A stretch of DNA of 64,000 nucleotides, taken from positions 1-64,000 of the forward strand of contig NZ_PXYA01000003.1 of assembly GCF_003841405.1 (NCBI RefSeq). Reading direction: 5' to 3'. This stretch comes from Tetragenococcus halophilus subsp. halophilus DSM 20339 (lineage in GTDB: Bacteria > Bacillota > Bacilli > Lactobacillales > Enterococcaceae). Of this stretch, positions 57,592 through 64,000 are shown piece after piece; positions within the stretch are counted from its first letter, which is position 1; every line of letters begins with the position of its first letter. The position numbers and the translations under genes were made by a program. Under the pieces are notes generated by a model. The model was not told where the DNA came from. It saw nothing but the letters and a program-made list of their open reading frames with translations, and searched no databases.

Positions 57592-59358
57592 TTAAACTGC
57601 CATCGTTTCTCCACGGTAAACAATGCCACGACGAGAATCAATTGTTACTAATTCACCATCATTAATAATATTCAAAGCATCTTTAGCACCCACAATGACA
57701 GGTAAGTCTTGGGTTACACCAACAACTGCCGCATGTGAAGTCAAACCACTTTCTTCTACAACTAAAGCAGCTGCTTTTTCAATAGCTGGCATGTATTCTT
57801 TATCTGTTGATGGTACAACTAGAACCATTCCATCTTTAGCTTTAGCCACAGCTTCTTCAGCATTCTTAGCTACAACAGTATTAGCAACTACTGAATGATC
57901 GCCAACGCCTTGGGCTTCAATTAATTTTGAGCCAATCATTTGGATCTTCATAACGTTTGTTGTACCACGTTCGCCCACAGGTACACCAGCAGTAATCAAA
58001 ATCGAATCGCCTTCTTTAGCAAAACCTAATTCCAAGGTTTTCTTTGTTGCTAATTCAAACATATCATCCGTTGTTTCAGGCTTTTCTGTAACTGTTGGAT
58101 AAACGCCCCAGTTTAACATCAGACCGCGTTTAGTATGGTCATCAAAAGTTACAGCCAAAATATCTGCATCTGGACGATATTTTGAAATCATCTTAGCTGT
58201 ATGACCAGATTCAGTCGCAGCTACGATACATTTAACACCCAAATTCTTGGCAGCACGTGCTACAGAAAGACCAATTGTTTCCGTAACATCCGTTTTATCA
58301 AATTGGTTAATTTGGTAAGAACCAAGTTGTAACATTGATTTTTCTGCTTCTACATCAATACGAGCCATAGTGGTAACAGCTTCAACTGGATAGCTTCCAT
58401 TAGCTGATTCGCCAGAAAGCATAGTTGCGTCTGTTCCGTCAAAAACAGCGTTAGCAACGTCAGAAGCTTCTGCACGGGTCGGACGTGGATTTTCTTGCAT
58501 AGATTCTAACATTTGTGTTGCTGTAATAACTGATTTACCTGCAGCATTACATTTTTTAATAATATTTTTTTGCGCCATAGGGACTAATTCAGAAGGAATT
58601 TCAACACCCATGTCGCCTCGGGCAACCATAATACCGTCGGAAACTTTCAGTATTTCATCAATATTATCAATACCTTCTTGAGATTCAATCTTAGGAAAGA
58701 TTTGAACATGAGTCATTCCTGTTTCTTCTAAAATCTCCCGAATATCTAATACGTCTTGTGCTTTACGTACAAAACTTGCTGCAATATAGTTAATATTATG
58801 CTGCAAGCCAAAACGAATATCATCAGCATCTTTATCAGTGATTCCAGGTAAGCTGATAGAAACACCTGGCGCATTCACGCCTTTACGTGAACCCAAAATC
58901 CCAGGGTTTTGCACTTCAGTAACTAGTTCCCGATTGCTTTCATCTTTTTCTAAAATAAGCATGTCAATTAGACCATCATCAAATAACACGTGTCCACCTT
59001 CATGAACATCATCAAAAAGACCTTCATAAGTAACAGAAATTTTGTCTTTTGTACCTTCTAATTCCGCATCCATTGCAATACGTACTCTATCGCCGATCTC
59101 AAAAGGGATCTTACCTGTTTCAGTAGCTTGAGCTGTTGTCCGGATTTCAGCACCTTTTGTATCCAAAAGAATCCCTACGTCTATTCCAGTTCTTTCAACT
59201 GCTTGATGCACTTTATCCATGCGATCTAAATGCTCATCGTGATCACCATGAGAAAAGTTAAAACGAAAAACGTTCGCTCCAGCTTCAATCAATTTTGCGA
59301 TCGTATCTACCGAATTACTAGCAGGTCCTAAGGTACTTACGATTTTTGTTTTTTTCAT
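57592..59358 (-). CDS. pyk: Pyruvate kinase with C-terminal PEP-utiliser domain
   Basis: 588 residues. It transfers phosphate from phosphoenolpyruvate to ADP, the last ATP step of glycolysis. Seen: KIVSTLGPASNSVDTI, FRFNFSHGDHDEH, LLDTKGAEIRT, IFPKIESQEGIDNIDEI (catalytic Lys), MVARGDMGVEIP and the allosteric C domain. The extra domain at about 510-588 (MVLVVPSTDKEYMPAIEKAAALVVEESGLTSHAAVVG) is the swivelling PEP-utiliser module seen in Bacillus-type enzymes. It lies 62 nt after pfkA and is likely co-transcribed with it. Confidence 0.97.
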   Translation of the reverse strand: MKKTKIVSTLGPASNSVDTIAKLIEAGANVFRFNFSHGDHDEHLDRMDKVHQAVERTGIDVGILLDTKGAEIRTTAQATETGKIPFEIGDRVRIAMDAELEGTKDKISVTYEGLFDDVHEGGHVLFDDGLIDMLILEKDESNRELVTEVQNPGILGSRKGVNAPGVSISLPGITDKDADDIRFGLQHNINYIAASFVRKAQDVLDIREILEETGMTHVQIFPKIESQEGIDNIDEILKVSDGIMVARGDMGVEIPSELVPMAQKNIIKKCNAAGKSVITATQMLESMQENPRPTRAEASDVANAVFDGTDATMLSGESANGSYPVEAVTTMARIDVEAEKSMLQLGSYQINQFDKTDVTETIGLSVARAAKNLGVKCIVAATESGHTAKMISKYRPDADILAVTFDDHTKRGLMLNWGVYPTVTEKPETTDDMFELATKKTLELGFAKEGDSILITAGVPVGERGTTNVMKIQMIGSKLIEAQGVGDHSVVANTVVAKNAEEAVAKAKDGMVLVVPSTDKEYMPAIEKAAALVVEESGLTSHAAVVGVTQDLPVIVGAKDALNIINDGELVTIDSRRGIVYRGETMAV

Positions 59359-59420
59359 TAATAATATACTCCTTATTTATTTAAAATAGTATGTCTAATT
59401 TATCTCATCAAAAGAAAATA

Positions 59421-60386
<966 letters not shown>

Positions 60387-60545
60387 CTACTTCACCTCAT
60401 TAATAGTATAATATAGCAAATCCAAATGATTGCTTTTAAAACCTTCAATTCGTTTAATATTCTATCATTAATTAAAGTAAATGTCTTGGTAAAACAAGAA
60501 AAAAACGTGATTTATGAAAATATTTAATGAAAACATTCCAGAAAA

Positions 60546-63500
60546 TTATTTAAATACAACATTTCCTGAGCCTATAATCTCTTCTAAAGAATTCTGCAAA
60601 TCTTTTGTATAAGTCACCCAATTTTTTTCCGGTAATAAGCGAGTTTCTCCGGTTTTTTCGTAGTAAATGATGACAGGGACATTGCCCCTAAATTGTTTAA
60701 TCACAGCATACAAGCTAGCGACAAGTTGTTTTTGATCCGCTGCTGCCGGTATCTTCAAATAAGCTGTTTTATCAGCAATCGTATCAGCTAATGTTTTAGC
60801 TGCAACCACTTGATTAGCAATTACTTGAAGTTGATCGTTATATTTATTTTTTTCCACTTTACCTTCAATATAATAGACCTGATTTTCTACCAGCTGATTC
60901 CTAACTTTACGATACAAGCGCGGAAAGATCGTTACAGAAGTTTCATCCGTTGGGTCGTTTCCTTCTAGAAAGGCCATTTGTTCACCTTTTTTTGTTCGAA
61001 TTTCTCTAACTTCAGTACCATAGATCAACAAATTGACAATGGTATTTTCGACAAATTCAGAAATATCGATTACTTTTTTTCTTTGTTTGATTTTCTCAAA
61101 TTGTTCTACAGGATGTCCAGATAGATAAATTCCTAAATACTGTTCTTCTAAATTTAATTTTTCCTCCAGACTGAAATCAGTAAGTGCTTCATTTTTTAAA
61201 GCCATCATATCTAATAAATCAAGGCTACCTCCACTGTATACTACATTTTGGATTTTACCTTCTAATTGAGAAATTGCTTGTCGGCGATTTTCTTCTAACT
61301 CATCAAATGCTCCTATAGCTATTAAAGGACGGATATTTTCTTCTTTCAACCACTTACTATTATATTGATTCATCCGAGTTAGAAACTGATTTAACGAGGC
61401 GTAATTTCCGTTTTCTCTTCTTTCTGCAAGAATGTCATAAATAAAATCACGACGAATGCCTTTAATACTTCCTAAACCAAAACGAATTTCTTGTAAAGAG
61501 TTCAAATAAAAGGAATACGCACTTTGATTGATCGAAGGATTTAAAACTTTGACACCAGCATTTTTAGCGTCGCTAAGATATTCTTTTAACTTCTTAGGCG
61601 TATGCAAGACTGAACGTAGCAAGGCTTTATAAAAAGGCGCCGGGTAATGAACTTTCAAATAAGCCATTTGAAAAGCGACAAAAGAATAGGCAAAAGCATG
61701 CGAACGATTAAAACCATAATCCGCAAAACGTTCAATATAGTCATAAATTTGATTCGCTTTCTCTTTGCTAAATCCCTTATTTTGTGCGCCTTCAATAAAA
61801 TAGCGGCGCTGCTTATCTAAAACACTTTTTTTCTTTTTACTGATCGCTCGCCGCAAAATATCAGCCTGACCTAAAGTAAACCCAGCCATTTGCGAAGCAA
61901 TTTGCATAATTTGTTCCTGATAAACGATAACACCGTAAGTATTTTCTAATATAGGCGCTAGACTTGAATCTAGGTAATCGATTTTTTCTTGTCCATGTTT
62001 TCTTTTAATAAAGGTATCAATATTTTGCATTGGACCTGGCCGATATAATGCGTTCACTGCTGCGACATCTTCGATTGTTTCAGGAATCAAACGCCGTAAA
62101 ACATTGCGAATACCTGCGGACTCAAATTGAAACACCCCTGTAGTATCTCCTTTTTGAAACAAGCGTAACGTTTTTTTATCATCTAAAGGAATGTCTTTTT
62201 GACTAATATTCTGTTTAGTCATTTTTTGAATACTTTGCAAGGCGTCAGCAATGATCGATAAATTACGTAAGCCTAAAAAGTCAATTTTTAACAGTCCAGT
62301 TTCTTCTACATCATTCATAGTAAATTGGGTTAACCAAATACCTTCAGAGCCTTCTTGTAAGGGAACTAAATCTAATAAGTCTTGATCACTGATCACTACC
62401 CCTGCCGCATGAGTTGAGACATGACGCGGTAGTCCTTCCAGTGTCTTAGCTGCTTGAAATAACTGTTTATTCCGTTCATTCATATTGGCTAATTCTCGCA
62501 GTGCTTTTGACTGAACATAGGCCTCTTCTAGAGTAATTTTCATTTGCTTAGGAATGGCATTAGACCAACGATTTGCTTCGCTTTGAGATAGACCAAAGAC
62601 TCTACAAATATCACGTAAAACCATCTTAGCAGCCATTGTGCCAAAAGTAGCAATTTGCGCAGCATGGTTTTGTCCGTACTTTTGCCTTACATATTGTAAA
62701 ACCTCTCCTCTTTTATTATCAGGTATATCTAAGTCAATATCTGGCATTGTATTACGTTCAGGATTTAGAAAACGTTCGAACAATAAATCATACTTAATTG
62801 GATCCACATCTGTAATGGACAAGACATAAGCAGTTAAAGAACCAGCTGCTGAGCCGCGTCCTGCGCCAGTTACAATTTTATTTTCATGTAAAAAGTCCAT
62901 AACATCCCAAACAATCAGAAAATAATCATCAAAACCCATTCTGTGGATAACTGAAAGCTCATAATCCAAGCGTTCTTGATAACGTGCATCAACTTTTGCA
63001 ACACGTTGAGGAAGTTTTGTTTCACACAGCTCTTTTAAATACTGACTAGCACTTTTATGATCTTTTATAGGATAATGGGGCAATAATTTTTGGTGTAAAG
63101 GAATTTGTGCCTGACAGTTTTTTGCAATCATTTCAGTGTTTTGCAAAGCTTGAGGTGCGTTTGTTTCATACCAAGCTGCTTTTTTTTCGGCTGCTTCTAA
63201 ACTTTTAAAAGCAGTAACTCCTTGCATCTCTTGTTGGAGATTTTCTATTTGTTCCCCTTCTTTAATATGATGCATGACTTTTACTGAAAAAGCTTCCTCT
63301 GGATAAAGTGAATCTATCAATTGATAAGCAGCCGCTTGTACTCCTTGCTGTTGCATCCATTCATTCATTTCATCTGCTAAAGCTTCTTGATAAGCAACAC
63401 CATAAAAGAGCTGATCTTTTCCAATGGTTGCTTGCAACGCAGACACTCTATTTTTAGCTATTTTTTCGTCTTCAAAACGTAATTCAGTTAATTCATTTTC

Positions 63501-63872
63501 AACAGGTAAAATAGCGAATAAGTCGGTTAAGGAAGATCCTTCTAATAAAACTTGTGTCCCGCTCATTTTTTGGCTTGATAAGTGCATAAGCTTTTTGTAT
63601 CCTTGGTTATTTTTTGCAAATAAAAAGATTTCATGCTCTTTTTGAGTTTGTTGGGAGTAATATTCAAGTAACAATCCGATCACCGGATGTATTTGTTCCC
63701 TTTGACAAGCCTTTACAAAGGCTAAAGCACCATAAAGATTATTCCTATCTGTAATTCCTAGATACTTATAGCCCATTTTTTTCGCTAATTGAACATATTG
63801 GGGAATTTTGATCGTACTTTGTAATAAAGAGTAAGATGACAATGCTGTTAAATGTGAAGCGCTCAATTTCAT
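60546..63872 (-). CDS. dnaE: DNA polymerase III alpha subunit, DnaE type
   Basis: 1108 residues: N-terminal PHP domain (LTALSSYSLLQSTIKIPQYVQLAKKMGYKYLGITDRNNLYG), the polymerase palm with GAGRGSAAGSLTAYVL and the catalytic acids in PDIDLDIPD, YGVIVYQEQIMQIA, tandem HhH and a C-terminal OB fold (VNLLIYGTEVREIRTKKGEQMAFLEG). Firmicutes use DnaE beside PolC, mainly for lagging-strand priming. The first PHP histidine motif (HxH) is degenerate, as in many DnaE. The dnaE-pfkA-pyk order is conserved in Lactobacillales. Confidence 0.97.
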   Translation of the reverse strand: MKLSASHLTALSSYSLLQSTIKIPQYVQLAKKMGYKYLGITDRNNLYGALAFVKACQREQIHPVIGLLLEYYSQQTQKEHEIFLFAKNNQGYKKLMHLSSQKMSGTQVLLEGSSLTDLFAILPVENELTELRFEDEKIAKNRVSALQATIGKDQLFYGVAYQEALADEMNEWMQQQGVQAAAYQLIDSLYPEEAFSVKVMHHIKEGEQIENLQQEMQGVTAFKSLEAAEKKAAWYETNAPQALQNTEMIAKNCQAQIPLHQKLLPHYPIKDHKSASQYLKELCETKLPQRVAKVDARYQERLDYELSVIHRMGFDDYFLIVWDVMDFLHENKIVTGAGRGSAAGSLTAYVLSITDVDPIKYDLLFERFLNPERNTMPDIDLDIPDNKRGEVLQYVRQKYGQNHAAQIATFGTMAAKMVLRDICRVFGLSQSEANRWSNAIPKQMKITLEEAYVQSKALRELANMNERNKQLFQAAKTLEGLPRHVSTHAAGVVISDQDLLDLVPLQEGSEGIWLTQFTMNDVEETGLLKIDFLGLRNLSIIADALQSIQKMTKQNISQKDIPLDDKKTLRLFQKGDTTGVFQFESAGIRNVLRRLIPETIEDVAAVNALYRPGPMQNIDTFIKRKHGQEKIDYLDSSLAPILENTYGVIVYQEQIMQIASQMAGFTLGQADILRRAISKKKKSVLDKQRRYFIEGAQNKGFSKEKANQIYDYIERFADYGFNRSHAFAYSFVAFQMAYLKVHYPAPFYKALLRSVLHTPKKLKEYLSDAKNAGVKVLNPSINQSAYSFYLNSLQEIRFGLGSIKGIRRDFIYDILAERRENGNYASLNQFLTRMNQYNSKWLKEENIRPLIAIGAFDELEENRRQAISQLEGKIQNVVYSGGSLDLLDMMALKNEALTDFSLEEKLNLEEQYLGIYLSGHPVEQFEKIKQRKKVIDISEFVENTIVNLLIYGTEVREIRTKKGEQMAFLEGNDPTDETSVTIFPRLYRKVRNQLVENQVYYIEGKVEKNKYNDQLQVIANQVVAAKTLADTIADKTAYLKIPAAADQKQLVASLYAVIKQFRGNVPVIIYYEKTGETRLLPEKNWVTYTKDLQNSLEEIIGSGNVVFK

Positions 63873-63987
63873 GTCTCCCTTAAAAATTATGTAGTAGAAG
63901 CGTAAAGTTGAAATGTTTTCACTTTACAAGTTTTTAAATTATGATAAACTGAAACCGAATATGTAAGTATTGAAAGAAGGTGTAGCA

Positions 63988-64000
63988 ATGCGCTACCTTA
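63988..64000 (+). CDS. Start of a gene running off the window
   Basis: ATG CGC TAC CTT is preceded by GAAAGAAGGTG at a proper distance and lies divergent from dnaE. Only four codons are present, so no function can be given. Confidence 0.4.

Overview
This looks like a chromosomal window from a low-GC Gram-positive lactic acid bacterium of the Enterococcaceae, most probably Tetragenococcus. The basis is the 16S rRNA sequence (variable region near 49.4-49.5 kb), the zinc-finger L32 protein, the yceD-rpmF and dnaE-pfkA-pyk gene orders, and the promoter and RBS style. The genus call rests on recall of 16S sequence and was not searched.

Layout. 1-5.7 kb is a decay zone: an MFS transporter, aminopeptidase C (pepC) and an acyltransferase are all frameshifted, followed by tRNA-Asn, lipoprotein debris and an IS4-family element. 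5.9-18.7 kb holds accessory metabolism and regulators (two GNAT acetyltransferases, cfa, DUF2000, aldo/keto reductase with MerR, ArsR with a DHA2 pump), punctuated by three more IS4-type elements. One of these splits an AraC regulator and another truncates an ArsR/SdpR-like regulator. 18.9-24 kb carries a metal and redox cluster: a P1B ATPase, a separate HMA metallochaperone, a ferritin-like protein and an FNR-like (FLP) regulator, controlled by two FNR boxes with identical class-II geometry, then dps with a perfect PerR box. 24-33.9 kb has two divergent Rgg/MFS pairs, a TetR-MFS-beta-helix operon with matched operators, and HigBA. 31-36 kb is a toxin-antitoxin graveyard with duplicated and broken modules.

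36.35-42.0 kb is the most interesting region. It is a compact integrative element bounded by 44-bp direct repeats at a tRNA-Thr gene. It contains a tyrosine integrase, a DUF771-type small protein, a GC-rich hairpin resembling the oriT of ICEBs1/Tn916-type elements but no relaxase, a TipAS-type MerR divergent from an Hsp33-like redox chaperone, and a three-gene operon read here as a toxin-antitoxin-chaperone (TAC) module with a SecB-like protein.

42-64 kb is the conserved backbone, nearly all on the minus strand: HAD phosphatase, alpha/beta hydrolase with TetR, tRNA-Asn, a complete 5S-23S-16S operon with tandem promoters, a CovRS/ArlRS-like two-component system, gnd, a TcaA-like gene with a homopolymer frameshift, a lipoprotein, rpmF/yceD, pyk, pfkA and dnaE. 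Large housekeeping genes are intact while many accessory genes are broken, which argues for real accessory-gene decay rather than uniform sequencing error.
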